A DNA stretch of 64,000 nucleotides, taken from NCBI GenBank assembly GCA_022706085.1, contig JAKJDF010000006.1, positions 62,001 through 126,000 of the forward strand. Direction: 5' to 3'. Origin of the DNA: Candidatus Latescibacterota bacterium. GTDB taxonomy: Bacteria > Latescibacterota > MWCZ01. The notes under the pieces were generated by a model that did not search any database, had not been told where the DNA came from, and worked only from the letters and a program-made list of their open reading frames with translations. Numbering within the stretch: position 1 is the first letter of the stretch; each line of letters begins with the position of its first letter. A program made the translations under genes and the position numbers. Shown here one piece after another: positions 35,195 to 47,093 of the stretch.

Positions 35195-36733
35195 ATGGCG
35201 GTAACCTTCGACGTGCGTCCGGATGAAGTGTCCCAGATACTGGCGCAGCAACTTGCCGGATTTGAACGCGGTGTTGATGTGTACGAGGCGGGAACGGTGC
35301 TTCAGGTTGGGGATGGCATCGCCCGCGTACACGGGCTTTCCAACGTAATGGCCGGAGAACTGGTGGAGTTCCCTCACGGAATTATGGGTCTGGCGTTCAA
35401 CCTGGAAGAAGACAACGTCGGGTGCATCCTTTTCGGTGAAACCACTGAAATCAAGGAAGGCGACACGGCAAAGCGGACGAAGCGTATTCTGCAGGTTCCG
35501 GTGGGCGAAGCGCTTCTGGGGCGGACCGTTGATGCGCTGGGAAACCCGCTCGACGGCAAAGGCGACGTCGTTACCGACCGGTATGATTTCGTCGAACGCA
35601 AGGCTCCCGGTGTTATTCAGCGTCAGCCTGTCAAAACGCCGCTCCAGACCGGGCTCAAGGCGATTGATGCGATGACGCCGATCGGCCGGGGACAGCGGGA
35701 ACTCATCATCGGTGACCGGCAGACAGGGAAAACCGCGTTGGCGGTTGACACGATCATCAATCAAAAAGGGCAGAACGTTTTCTGCATCTACGTGGCCATT
35801 GGCCAAAAGGCGTCAACGGTGGCCAACGTTGTTGGAATCCTCGAGTCTCACGGCGCGATGGATTACACGACGGTGGTTTCGGCCCCCGCAAGCACTCCGG
35901 CTCCACTGCAGTACCTCGCTCCGTATTCCGGCTGCACCATGGGAGAGTTTTTCCGTGATTCAGGGCGGGACGCGCTGATCATATATGACGATCTGACGAA
36001 GCATGCGTGGGCATACCGTCAGGTGTCCCTGTTGATGCGCCGCCCACCGGGCCGCGAAGCCTATCCGGGCGATGTGTTCTATCTCCATTCCCGATTGCTC
36101 GAACGAGCGGCGAAACTTTCCGATGACCTGGGCGGGGGGTCGCTCACCGCATTGCCGATCATCGAGACCCAGGAAGGCGACATCTCCACGTATATCCCGA
36201 CAAACGTGATTTCCATCACCGACGGGCAGATTTTCCTCGAAAGCGATCTTTTCTACGCGGGGCAACGGCCCGCGATCAACCCGGGAATTTCGGTGTCGCG
36301 GGTCGGTAGCAAGGCCCAGATACGTGCGATGGCAGATAGAGACGTGGCAGGGCGTCTTCGCACGGATCTGGCGCGGTACAACGAGGTCGCGGCGTTCGCT
36401 CAATTCGGGTCCGATCTCGACGCCATCACGCAACAGACGCTGAGACGCGGCGAGCGGCTGCAGGAGATTCTGAAACAGGGTCAGTACGTACCGATGCCTG
36501 TGGAAGAGCAGGTCCTTTCGCTTTTCGCTGCCAATGCGGGAGCGCTGGACGAACTGCCTGTGCATTCGGTGAGACAGTGGGAGCGGGAATACCTGGAAAA
36601 CATGCGAGCCGCGCATGCGGACGTTTTGAAAGAAATAAGGGAGAAGCGAACAATCCCGGCGCCTTTGAAGGAGAAAATCCGGGAAATCACGAAGCAGTTT
36701 ACGAAGACGTTCAAACCGGCGGGAGCCGCGTGA
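35195..36733 (+). CDS. atpA: ATP synthase F1 subunit alpha
   Basis: A 512-residue non-catalytic nucleotide-binding subunit. The Walker A is GDRQTGKT, and the ATP synthase alpha/beta signature region is [17 protein letters not shown]. The N-terminal beta-barrel includes [11 protein letters not shown]. It is full length, with a good AAGGA-type ribosome binding site before ATG 35195. Confidence 0.97.
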   Translation: MAVTFDVRPDEVSQILAQQLAGFERGVDVYEAGTVLQVGDGIARVHGLSNVMAGELVEFPHGIMGLAFNLEEDNVGCILFGETTEIKEGDTAKRTKRILQVPVGEALLGRTVDALGNPLDGKGDVVTDRYDFVERKAPGVIQRQPVKTPLQTGLKAIDAMTPIGRGQRELIIGDRQTGKTALAVDTIINQKGQNVFCIYVAIGQKASTVANVVGILESHGAMDYTTVVSAPASTPAPLQYLAPYSGCTMGEFFRDSGRDALIIYDDLTKHAWAYRQVSLLMRRPPGREAYPGDVFYLHSRLLERAAKLSDDLGGGSLTALPIIETQEGDISTYIPTNVISITDGQIFLESDLFYAGQRPAINPGISVSRVGSKAQIRAMADRDVAGRLRTDLARYNEVAAFAQFGSDLDAITQQTLRRGERLQEILKQGQYVPMPVEEQVLSLFAANAGALDELPVHSVRQWEREYLENMRAAHADVLKEIREKRTIPAPLKEKIREITKQFTKTFKPAGAA

Positions 36734-36776
36734 ACGGCAAGCGAGCCCGCGATAAGTATCGGATAGAGAGGTCCCC

Positions 36777-39108
<2,332 letters not shown>

Positions 39109-39109
<1 letters not shown>

Positions 39110-39552
39110 TGCCGGGAACGTTTCCCCTCGAAATCGTCACGCCCACGCGGATTCTCTTCCAGGGCGAAGTGGAAATGCTTCGGGCGCCGGGAACGCTGGG
39201 GTCGTTCCAGGTTTTTCCGGGACATGCTCCCCTGATTTCCACTCTTGAGGTCGGGGAGATTGACATCCGTCTGCCCGGTGGCAAAGAACGAGCCATTGCT
39301 ACTTCCGGCGGATTTGTCGAAGTTCTTCGCAAGGGCGTAACTGTTCTGGCTGAAACCGCGGAATTCGCCGAGGAGATAGACAGAGTCCGCGCAGAACAGG
39401 CTGTTGCTCGAGCCAAACAGCAACTTGAGCATCTGCGCACGACCGCGCGCGTGAAGGCTGAGTCGGCGACGCGCCAGGTGAGCGATGCGGAAGTGGAAAT
39501 GGCGCTCATCAGGGCATTGAACCGGTTGCGTGTAGCCCAACGGGAGCACTGA
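39109..39552 (+). CDS. atpC: ATP synthase F1 subunit epsilon
   Basis: A 147-residue subunit with the N-terminal beta-sandwich (LEIVTPTRILFQGEVEMLRAPGTLGSFQVFPGHAPLIS) and the C-terminal helical hairpin that can regulate hydrolysis. The GTG start overlaps the atpD stop (TAGTG). It is the last gene of the operon. Confidence 0.94.
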
Positions 39553-39560
39553 TTCGAAGG

Positions 39561-39586
39561 GCGCTCTGGAGAGGAGAACAGAGTGC
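39561..39586 (+). other. Hairpin between atpC and the PL22-like genes
   Basis: GCGCTCTG (39561-39568) pairs with CAGAGTGC (39579-39586) over eight positions including one G-T, with a 10-base purine loop. No T run follows, so it is not a classical terminator. It may protect the atp mRNA end or lie in the leader of the downstream lyase genes. Confidence 0.4.
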
Positions 39587-39682
39587 ATCATCCCCGCGTG
39601 CGAAATTCCCGCGCCCAGACCAGTTTCGCGGTGACAGCACTCCACACGGACCCGACACACGGCGGGCGAAGGCCGCACCCAC

Positions 39683-40699
39683 ATGGCGCCTGACCAAAAC
39701 GAGACCACCGACGAGCGAACGGGCGCGCGCATTGTGCGTCTCACCCCGTCGGCAGGCCTCCACTATCATCAGTACTGTTATGGCCAGTGGATTGCTCCCG
39801 ACTGCCGGGCGCTCCTTGTATTTCGCTACCGGGAGCTTCGCCGGGACTCCCCGATAGACCTGTACCGCGTCAATACAGACGGCACGGGGTACGAGCTTGT
39901 GGCGGAGAACGCCGGCTGGTCCACCATCTCAGTTGACGGCAAGTTCGTTTTTGCAGGTACCGCAGGGGGCATTCTGCGCATTCCTCTGTCCGGCGGCAAA
40001 TCCGACACAGTTTTTCGCTCAGATTCCTACCGTGGCATGTCGGCCAACGCACAAACGCGGGACGGACAATTCCTGTTTTGCCACGCTTTCGGTGAACGAG
40101 GGCACGAACTGGTTCGTGTGCAACTCGACACGGGGAACGCGAAGGTTCTTTTCCAGACAGATTACCTCATGCACCTCCACCTGCATGACGAAGGTCGGGG
40201 TCGTCTTCTCGCCACCGTCCGACCTCCCGGTTTGGAATGGGGAATATACACGTTTGATGTGGACGGTAAGGATTTCAGAAAGCTTCCGTTCACGCGGAGC
40301 ACAAACCATTTCGCATCGCTTGGTTGCACGGGGAAAGTGATAACTACGGTTCACAGCGGGGGCAACGCAATCGAGATCGGCACCCCCGGGGACGCTTTCG
40401 CCGAGGTGCTGGTGGAGGGCGAGGGGTTCTGGCATCCGACGGCTGACTCAACCGGTGAATGGGTTGCGTGCGACACAAACTGGCCGGATACGGGCTTGAT
40501 GCTGGTGCACGTCCCGACTCGGCGCTTTCGCGTTCTCTGCTTCACCGGGACCAGCGGCGGCCACCCGCAATGGGCACATGCACACCTACGAATGTCACCG
40601 GACGCGAGTTACGTCGTGTTCGACAGCGACAAATCCGGGATCACTCAGACGTACGCAGTCTTCGTTCCTCCCGAATTCAAAGCAGAACTCCGCGGTTGA
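39683..40699 (+). CDS. Oligogalacturonate lyase-like beta-propeller protein (PL22 family), copy 1
   Basis: A 338-residue seven-bladed-propeller type protein without a signal peptide, resembling cytoplasmic oligogalacturonate lyases, which cut unsaturated pectin dimers and trimers. As I recall for characterised PL22 enzymes, a metal is held by Gln-x-x-His-x-His plus another His, and a further His is the base. Here Gln296, His299 and His301 (HPQWAHAH), His251 (GFWHP) and His209 (STNHF) fit that pattern. The C-terminus MSPDASYVVFDSDKSGITQTY is the usual last blade. It is paired with the next gene, a clear paralogue. Confidence 0.78.
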   Translation: MAPDQNETTDERTGARIVRLTPSAGLHYHQYCYGQWIAPDCRALLVFRYRELRRDSPIDLYRVNTDGTGYELVAENAGWSTISVDGKFVFAGTAGGILRIPLSGGKSDTVFRSDSYRGMSANAQTRDGQFLFCHAFGERGHELVRVQLDTGNAKVLFQTDYLMHLHLHDEGRGRLLATVRPPGLEWGIYTFDVDGKDFRKLPFTRSTNHFASLGCTGKVITTVHSGGNAIEIGTPGDAFAEVLVEGEGFWHPTADSTGEWVACDTNWPDTGLMLVHVPTRRFRVLCFTGTSGGHPQWAHAHLRMSPDASYVVFDSDKSGITQTYAVFVPPEFKAELRG

Positions 40700-40747
40700 C
40701 CGAGCACGATCACAGCGTTTCTTCCGCATTGCAACGGGGTATTGCCC

Positions 40748-41785
40748 ATGGGTTTTGAGCGCGTGGCCCGAACTGACCCCGAAACCGGCGTCAAGATTCT
40801 CCAGTTGACGAGCTTTCCCATCACTCACTGGCACCTTGGCCTTGGAGATTTCATCACGCCGGATGGTGAGAGGCTCCTGATTGCGGCAAACAGGTTCGCG
40901 GGAAGGAACTCGCCGCGCGACCTGTACAGCATTCGAGCGAACGGCGATGACTTTCACTTCCTGCTGCACGACTTCTCTGGGGGCGTCATCTGTCCTCAGG
41001 GGCAATGGGTTCACACCGGTTGTGCGGGCGCCGTTGTGAGGATTCCGATTGAAGGCGGAAACGCGGAAGTTCTCTGGAACCCCGGTTGCTACACGCATAT
41101 TATGGTCTCCGCGCGGAGTAGTGACGGGTTGTGGCTGTTCGGGCAGGGCCGGCGCAAAACCGATGGCTGCTTCGACATTGTAAGGATTTCGACGGAAACC
41201 GGGGAATCATCTGTCATAATCCGGGCAAGTTACGTCATGCCGGTTTTGCGCAGCAGTGCAAACGGGGGACGCCTGGTTGCTTCAATCGCACCTGTCGGAG
41301 AAGACGGCAAGCCCCTGATGCCATGGGGCGTGTGGGATTTCTCGTCGGAAGGAAGCGATTTCCGCCTCGTTCCGTTTTCGCGGAGCACGAACCATTACTG
41401 CCCGATGGGGAGTAGCGGCCTGGTCGTAACGACCGCCACGCATCCGGGCAACGCCCTTGATACTGCAGCCCCCGGCGGGTGCGAACGTGTGCTCGCACAC
41501 GGCGCGGGGTTCTGGCATGTCAGTTCTGACGAAACCGGCACGTGGCTCGCCAGTGACACAAACTGGCCTGATGTCGGTCTGCAGATAGTGAACTCGAAAA
41601 CGGGGAAGTACGCCACACTCTGCATGACGGGCGCCAGCGGTGGACATCCGCAATGGACACACGCGCACCCGGTAATCTCACCGGATGCGCGCTGGGTGCT
41701 GTTCACAAGTGACCGAACGGGTTTCCAGCACGTGTATCTCGCCGGCATTCCTCCCGAGTTCAAAAAGGTGCTGAGCGCCCCATGA
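40748..41785 (+). CDS. Oligogalacturonate lyase-like beta-propeller protein (PL22 family), copy 2
   Basis: A 345-residue paralogue of the preceding gene, with the same ordered motifs: STNHYCPMGSSG, GAGFWHVSSDETG, DTNWPDVGLQIV, HPQWTHAH and a final SPDARWVLFTSDRTGFQHVYL blade. All inferred metal and base residues are kept, so both copies may be active. ATG 40748 has a GGGG at eight bases and is preferred over TTG 40742. The pair lies 48 bases apart and probably forms one transcript. Confidence 0.78.
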   Translation: MGFERVARTDPETGVKILQLTSFPITHWHLGLGDFITPDGERLLIAANRFAGRNSPRDLYSIRANGDDFHFLLHDFSGGVICPQGQWVHTGCAGAVVRIPIEGGNAEVLWNPGCYTHIMVSARSSDGLWLFGQGRRKTDGCFDIVRISTETGESSVIIRASYVMPVLRSSANGGRLVASIAPVGEDGKPLMPWGVWDFSSEGSDFRLVPFSRSTNHYCPMGSSGLVVTTATHPGNALDTAAPGGCERVLAHGAGFWHVSSDETGTWLASDTNWPDVGLQIVNSKTGKYATLCMTGASGGHPQWTHAHPVISPDARWVLFTSDRTGFQHVYLAGIPPEFKKVLSAP

Positions 41786-41903
41786 AAAGAGATTTCCAGG
41801 GGCGCGCGAGGAGCGTATAAGACCACGGTTCAACCGGGTAAGTGGCCCACCTGTGGACAGAGTCCGCGCAACAAGCGCCTGTGAAGGTTTTTCCCGGCCC
41901 CGA

Positions 41904-41933
41904 TTGACGAGAGTCTGCAAAACTCGCTACATT
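41904..41933 (+). promoter_or_regulatory. Putative sigma-70 promoter upstream of the NtrC-type regulator
   Basis: TTGACG (41904-41909) and TACATT (41928-41933) are separated by 18 bases, in the 308-base gap between the second PL22-like gene and the regulator. The gap has no gene. A 7-bp perfect hairpin, TCCCATC-GCA-GATGGGA (42039-42055), lies in the presumed 5' leader. I found no sigma-54 type GG-N10-GC element here. Confidence 0.5.
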
Positions 41934-42093
41934 GTATTGTCCAATGCTGCATATTTGTGCAGAATTCGCCGATCACATGAACGAGTAATGGGTCAAATGA
42001 ACCGGTCGGCGCCATTCGACCACGCAGAATCGCACAAATCCCATCGCAGATGGGACAAATACTTCGCGTTCCTGTAAAGCCGGGGTCGTGTTC

Positions 42094-43464
42094 ATGCCTT
42101 CAAACCTGCGTCTGCTCCTCGCGGACGGAGATCGCAGTTCCCTGACGATCATGCAGGAGATCACGGCCCAGTGGGGGCACCAGGTTCTTGCCTGCCGGAG
42201 TGTGGCGGAAGCTGTTTCCGCCATGGATGCCCACAAGGTTGATGTGGTGGTTACCGACCTGGTCCTCCCGGATGGCAGCGGACTGGACCTTGTCAGGCAC
42301 GCGCACGAAATCGACGTTCCGGTCGCCTCCATCGTGATTTCCGCACACGGAACGATTGCGGGGGCAGTGGACGCCGTACGTCTGGGTGCATACGATTTCC
42401 TGACGCGCCCGGTGGATCTCGCCAAGCTGAAAGTGATTATTCCGGCGGCGTTCGACAAGGAACGCCTCCGGTTTGAAAATCGTCAGCTCCGTTCAAAGAT
42501 CAGCGAGGAAACACGGCCGGAGGGTCTGGTAGGCCAGAGTCTGGCGATCAGACAGGTTGTTGAGAAAATCCGGATGGCAGCAAATGCCCGCGCTACTGTT
42601 CTGATTACCGGTGAAAGTGGCACGGGAAAAGAGGTTATCGCCACCGCGATTCACAAATTAAGCCCCCGGAGCGCGGAGCCACTGGTGAAGGTTGCCACGG
42701 GCGCTCTGGCGCCCCAGCTTCTGGAAAGCGAACTATTTGGCCATGAACGCGGCGCCTTCACGGGTGCGGTCGCGCAGCGTCGCGGCCGGTTCGAGCTTGC
42801 ACACACGGGAACCCTGTTCCTTGACGAAATAGATGGCCTGGAAATCGGCTTGCAGGGGAAACTGCTCAGAGTACTCCAGGAACGGCAGTTCGAGCGGGTC
42901 GGCGGGGAGCAGACGATTACCGTAGACGTCCGCCTTATCGCCGCGACAAACGCCAATCTGGAAAAAATGGTAGAACAGGGGCTGTTCCGAAAGGATCTCT
43001 ATTACCGGCTGAATGTCGTCCGAATCGAAGCACCGGCTCTGCGGGACCGACGAGAGGATATCCCTCTGCTGGCCTACCATTTCGTGGCGCTCTACGCGCA
43101 GGAGAATGGAAAAACAATCCGCGGAATTGACCCGGCCGCCATGGCGTTGCTCCAGAGTTACGAGTGGCAGGGGAATGTCCGGGAACTGGAAAATGCGATC
43201 GAAAGTGCGGTGGTGATGTGTCCGGGCGATTGGATAACTGCGGATCTCCTGCCGCAGAACGTGCGGAGTGGACCGCCGGAGGAGATGCAGTTCCGTGTAG
43301 GTATGACCCTTGAGGAAATGGAACGTCGAGCGATTGAAGCGACCTTGAGGGCGACTCGCGGCAACAAGACGGCTGCAGCGAAAATGCTGGGTATCGGGGT
43401 CAGAACGATCCATGACAAAATCAAAAAGCTTCGCCCCGCCGGAGCGTCGGAACCAACAGAGTGA
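42094..43464 (+). CDS. NtrC-family sigma-54-dependent response regulator with an atypical receiver
   Basis: A 456-residue protein with an N-terminal receiver (5-120), AAA+ sigma-54 activation domain (about 145-380) and a C-terminal Fis-type helix-turn-helix (KTAAAKMLGIGVRTIHDKI). Walker A is GESGTGKE at 173-180, and the sigma-54 contact loop GAFTGA at 220-225 is intact, so activation competence looks preserved. The receiver keeps the phosphoacceptor Asp55, but the acidic pair near residue 12 reads ADGD and the conserved Lys is Arg105 (LTRPVD). Phosphorylation signalling may therefore be altered. No histidine kinase lies in the window. It lies next to the PL22-like genes and may control them. 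Confidence 0.88.
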   Translation: MPSNLRLLLADGDRSSLTIMQEITAQWGHQVLACRSVAEAVSAMDAHKVDVVVTDLVLPDGSGLDLVRHAHEIDVPVASIVISAHGTIAGAVDAVRLGAYDFLTRPVDLAKLKVIIPAAFDKERLRFENRQLRSKISEETRPEGLVGQSLAIRQVVEKIRMAANARATVLITGESGTGKEVIATAIHKLSPRSAEPLVKVATGALAPQLLESELFGHERGAFTGAVAQRRGRFELAHTGTLFLDEIDGLEIGLQGKLLRVLQERQFERVGGEQTITVDVRLIAATNANLEKMVEQGLFRKDLYYRLNVVRIEAPALRDRREDIPLLAYHFVALYAQENGKTIRGIDPAAMALLQSYEWQGNVRELENAIESAVVMCPGDWITADLLPQNVRSGPPEEMQFRVGMTLEEMERRAIEATLRATRGNKTAAAKMLGIGVRTIHDKIKKLRPAGASEPTE

Positions 43465-43539
43465 ACCTGCGACGGTACGGAGATTGCATCACGTGACTTC
43501 GTCCGGACACTCGGAATCGCGAGCATGAGGAGCAACTGG

Positions 43540-43929
43540 ATGGGACCCGCGAGCGCATCGGAAGCTTCCGGCCACACTACGCAACCGGAATGGTTCCCCG
43601 CTGTCGTAGAGCTTCTGCGCGTCCGAGGCTACCTTACGCTTTCCGTGAAAATCGGCTATGAACTGGTGCTGATTGTGAGCGGATCGGCCGGCGAAGCAGC
43701 GGTCATTGATCTCTCACAGGAACCGACGTCGCTGTGGACAGATGCCTGGACAGGCATGCGGCAGGTGCTGCCCAGGGTTCCAGTGATTGCAATTCTGCCG
43801 GCGGGGAATGCAGACGAAACCATCATGCCGGAGCACGGTGCCGTTGCGCGCGTCGTGTCACCTGTAGACGCCGAAAGCCTTGTGGGTATCGTAGAGCACG
43901 TTTTGCAGAACCCCTCGTATTCGCGTTGA
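43540..43929 (+). CDS. Small receiver-like protein of unknown function
   Basis: A 129-residue protein whose last 75 residues look like the second half of a response-regulator receiver: a strand with AAVIDLSQE, then VPVIAILPAG, then GAVARVVSPVDAESLVGIVEHVL, which imitates the usual GA-strand-KP-helix ending. The Lys is replaced by Ser (SPVD) and the early acidic pocket is not recognisable, so it is probably a pseudo-receiver. Start ATG 43540 has GAGGAG seven bases upstream, better than ATG 43525. It is 75 bases after the NtrC-type gene and may work with it. Confidence 0.6.
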   Translation: MGPASASEASGHTTQPEWFPAVVELLRVRGYLTLSVKIGYELVLIVSGSAGEAAVIDLSQEPTSLWTDAWTGMRQVLPRVPVIAILPAGNADETIMPEHGAVARVVSPVDAESLVGIVEHVLQNPSYSR

Positions 43930-43980
43930 CCACTCCTTCGCTCCTGCCGGTGTGTCCCACTCCACCAACCTGACCATTTA

Positions 43981-45177
43981 TCACGTGTCTGCGGGCTTCA
44001 GCTCCGTGAGCGACCGCCTAATGTTGCGGATCGCCTGCCTCAGGCGATGTTCGTTTTCAACGAGTGCGATGCGGACATAGTCGTCGCCGAGGTCGCCGAA
44101 CCCGATGCCGGGAGCCACCGCGACCTCCGCTTCTTCCATAAGCATGAGGCTGAAATCCATGCTTCCCATATGCCGGTACGGTTCCGGAATGGGCGCCCAG
44201 ACAAACATTGATGCCTTCGGCTTTTTCACCGGCCATCCGATGCGGTTCAGCCCTTCACAAAGTACGTCCCGCCGGGCTTGGTACACGGCGGCGGCTTCAC
44301 GGACGCAGTCCTGCGGTCCGTCCAGTGCCGCAATTCCAGCCACCTGAACCGGGGTGAAGATGCCGTAGTCGTAGTAGCTCTTGATTTTCGCAAGCGCGCC
44401 AACCACGTCGGCATTCCCCACACACGCTCCTATCCTCCAGCCCGCCATGTTATAGGATTTGGAAAGGGTGAAAAACTCCACCCCCACGTCCTTCGCCCCC
44501 TTCGCCTGAAGGAAAGAGGGGCTCTCGTACCCATCGAACGTGATTTCGGAATATGCCATATCGTGGATGACGATGATATCGTTTTTCTTCGCGTAGTCTA
44601 CGACTTCCTGGAAAAAATCGAGGCTTACGGTAGCAGTCGTAGGATTGTTCGGGAAGTTCAACGTAATGATGCGCGGTTTCGGCCAGATCTCGCGCGTGAT
44701 TTCGGCCATGCTGGGAACGAAATCCTGTTCCTCATGAAGGGGAACGGTGACGACATTTCCCCCCGCGAGCGCGACGCTGTAGATGTGGATCGGGTACGCG
44801 GGGTTCGGGACAAGCGCCAGATCACCCGGGTCTATGAGAGCGAGAACAAGGTGTCCTATTCCTTCTTTCGAACCGATGGTGGCGACGACCTCCTTTTCCC
44901 AGTCCAGGCTCACGCCGTACTTTCGATCGTAGTACCGGGCGATTGCTTTGAGCAGTGCGGGAATTCCGCGCGAGGCGGAATAGCGGTGGGCCTTGCCATC
45001 CTGAGAGACTTCGATGAGCTTGTCCACAATGTGTTTCGGTGTGGGACGGTCAGGATTGCCCATCGCAAGGTCTATGATATCCATGCCCTGCTGACGGAGT
45101 TGGAGCCGCATCCCGTTGATGCGTGCGAAAAGGTACGGTGGCAGGCGCTGCAGGCGACTGGAAAGGACTTTGGGCAT
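43981..45177 (-). CDS. alaC: Class I/II aminotransferase, AlaC-like
   Basis: PLP-dependent aminotransferase of 398 aa, close in pattern to glutamate-pyruvate aminotransferase AlaC and related LL-diaminopimelate-type enzymes. It shows [20 protein letters not shown] and the Schiff-base Lys in [13 protein letters not shown], and ends with the conserved [15 protein letters not shown]. Start ATG 45177 has GGAGG six bases upstream; a longer frame to 45228 is unlikely. The most likely job is pyruvate to alanine. It is convergent with the receiver-like gene. Confidence 0.9.
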   Translation of the reverse strand: MPKVLSSRLQRLPPYLFARINGMRLQLRQQGMDIIDLAMGNPDRPTPKHIVDKLIEVSQDGKAHRYSASRGIPALLKAIARYYDRKYGVSLDWEKEVVATIGSKEGIGHLVLALIDPGDLALVPNPAYPIHIYSVALAGGNVVTVPLHEEQDFVPSMAEITREIWPKPRIITLNFPNNPTTATVSLDFFQEVVDYAKKNDIIVIHDMAYSEITFDGYESPSFLQAKGAKDVGVEFFTLSKSYNMAGWRIGACVGNADVVGALAKIKSYYDYGIFTPVQVAGIAALDGPQDCVREAAAVYQARRDVLCEGLNRIGWPVKKPKASMFVWAPIPEPYRHMGSMDFSLMLMEEAEVAVAPGIGFGDLGDDYVRIALVENEHRLRQAIRNIRRSLTELKPADT

Positions 45178-45322
45178 CTGCTTCCTCCAGATGGTGAACG
45201 TGAACGGAACGATTTTCAAAGATACCAAACCGACGACGAAGAATACACCGCATCACCAGAAAAAGCGCGGTTGGAGCGATGGTCTGCACATCCGCCTTTT
45301 GCCCGTCTTGAAGGACGAATGA

Positions 45323-47071
45323 ATGAAACGCCTCAACACCATGGTGGTGGAACTTGCTCGCGGCGTTCCGAACGCCAGTGACGAGTCCTTTGAATGTGAA
45401 TTCGAGTCTCCGCGGTCCGGCTGGCATTATGTCGCGTGCGCGTGTGAAGGAGAAAGTGAACGCGTGGAATTCTTCATCGATGGGCGTGCGGTGGGCACGC
45501 GCCCCGCGTTCGGGTTGCTCGCGGAGGCGATGTTCCAATTGCCGGCAGGGTCGCACACACTGGCGGCAAGGACAACGGGCGGCCGACTGGGCCACGTGTG
45601 CGTCCGAGCAGTGCCTGAGCTGGCATACTGCAAGCACCAGTACAACCCTCACATACCTGAATACGGCCCGTACGACTGGGATTTCATCGCGCGAACTATT
45701 CTTCCCCATGTGAACACAGTAGTGGGGAACGGTGACCCGACCCATGAAGAGCATCTGAAATGGTGGAAAGCCAGGGGAGGGAAATGGATAGTAGAAACCA
45801 GCCTTCACGGGATGAACGACGAAACCGTTACAGCGGACGAAGTGTGGCAGAGTTGGACATCCAACCCCGGAATGGTTCACCCGCTGACGGACGGGATCAT
45901 GGTGGACGAGTTCTTTTCCGGGCGGCGCCCTCAATACAAGGCGTGGACAGAGGCGATCTCCCGAATTGCTTCCGACAAGCGGTTCGAGGGCAGGAAAGTG
46001 TACCCGTACCTCGGATCACATTATCCGGACATGGATGACTGGAAGCGCAACGCGTCGGACGGTGTGGACTCGAGTTACCGGTTCCTCGCAACCGCGATGC
46101 AGGCTGGTTACCCCATTGCCTGGGAACGTTACCTTCAGGAACGGCATTCGAAGGAGTGCGCGGAGGAACACATACAGGATCGTCTGGGAAGCACGATCGC
46201 CCACTGGCGACGCCGGTTCCCGGATTGCGCCCGTTCGCTGCTCGTGTGCCTCGGATACATGACGATAACGGAGACGCTGAACATTCATCCGGGAGCCGAT
46301 TACAAGGTCTTCATGGATATGCAGTTCCAATTTCTGGCGAATCATCCGGATTTTGAAGGGCTGTTCGGCATTCTCGAATACACCAGCGGATACGCGGACG
46401 AAGAAACTCTTCGCTGGGCGGCCCGGCTCTACCGCCACTACGGGATCGAAGGGGAAACTGGCCTGTTGTCAGACCGCCTGGGGTACTCCTATGTGCCGGG
46501 TCATCTCCGCAATCCCGATTTTGCGTTCGGATGGGAAGGCTGGCACGTGCCGGTGGATATCGAGGAAAACGTGCACGTTCGGCACTGCGAAGGCTTCGGC
46601 CACCTGCAGGGACGCTGGCCTCGAACCTCTGTCGGGGACAGCTTCTTGACCATGAAACGCGATGCAAAAACACCCAACGTCGTGAGTCAGCGGTTGAAGA
46701 ACCTGCAACCCGGCCGAACGTACAGTGCGAAGATGATTTCGGGGAGCTATGATCAGCTTCTCGCCGGGAAATCAGAACCGGAGAAACTCGGTATCACTCT
46801 TTCGGTCGCAGGAGTTGACACGATTCCGGGCAAAACGTTCCAGAGCGTAGTCGGAAACAACTACTCGCACGAACTCGGCGCATTTGAGGGACGGAACCGG
46901 TACTGGTTCAACTACCATCAGGTCGTGTTTCGCGCAACTTCACCCTCGGCGGATCTTTCCATTTCCGATTGGGACGGTTCGTCCCCCGATACGAGGCCTG
47001 CCGGGCCATCGGGCGAGACTCTCCTGTGCAATTTCGTCGAAGTGCAGCCGTATTTCGAGGAGGGAGTATGA
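45323..47071 (+). CDS. Large protein of unknown function, possibly a glycoside hydrolase-like barrel with a C-terminal carbohydrate-binding-like domain
   Basis: A 582-residue protein without a signal peptide. Residues 15-97 look like a beta-sandwich (VEFFIDGRAVGTR, PAGSHTLAAR). Residues 100-390 have the alternation of a TIM barrel, with DGIMVDEFF at 190-198 and LEYTSGYADEETL at 351-363 as candidate acidic active-site strands. From about residue 395, LRNPDFAFGWEGWHV begins a domain resembling jelly-roll carbohydrate-binding modules. I do not recognise a named family. A sugar-related role is inferred from this layout and from the neighbouring lyase and ketodeoxygluconate genes. The start has AAGGA at seven bases. 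Confidence 0.65.
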   Translation: MKRLNTMVVELARGVPNASDESFECEFESPRSGWHYVACACEGESERVEFFIDGRAVGTRPAFGLLAEAMFQLPAGSHTLAARTTGGRLGHVCVRAVPELAYCKHQYNPHIPEYGPYDWDFIARTILPHVNTVVGNGDPTHEEHLKWWKARGGKWIVETSLHGMNDETVTADEVWQSWTSNPGMVHPLTDGIMVDEFFSGRRPQYKAWTEAISRIASDKRFEGRKVYPYLGSHYPDMDDWKRNASDGVDSSYRFLATAMQAGYPIAWERYLQERHSKECAEEHIQDRLGSTIAHWRRRFPDCARSLLVCLGYMTITETLNIHPGADYKVFMDMQFQFLANHPDFEGLFGILEYTSGYADEETLRWAARLYRHYGIEGETGLLSDRLGYSYVPGHLRNPDFAFGWEGWHVPVDIEENVHVRHCEGFGHLQGRWPRTSVGDSFLTMKRDAKTPNVVSQRLKNLQPGRTYSAKMISGSYDQLLAGKSEPEKLGITLSVAGVDTIPGKTFQSVVGNNYSHELGAFEGRNRYWFNYHQVVFRATSPSADLSISDWDGSSPDTRPAGPSGETLLCNFVEVQPYFEEGV

Positions 47072-47093
47072 GGGAGGCGTTCTGCGTGTTGCG

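Noticed and set aside
39683-41785. TolB-type periplasmic propellers
   Set aside because: No signal peptide or TolB N-terminal domain; the QxxHxH metal pattern fits PL22 better.
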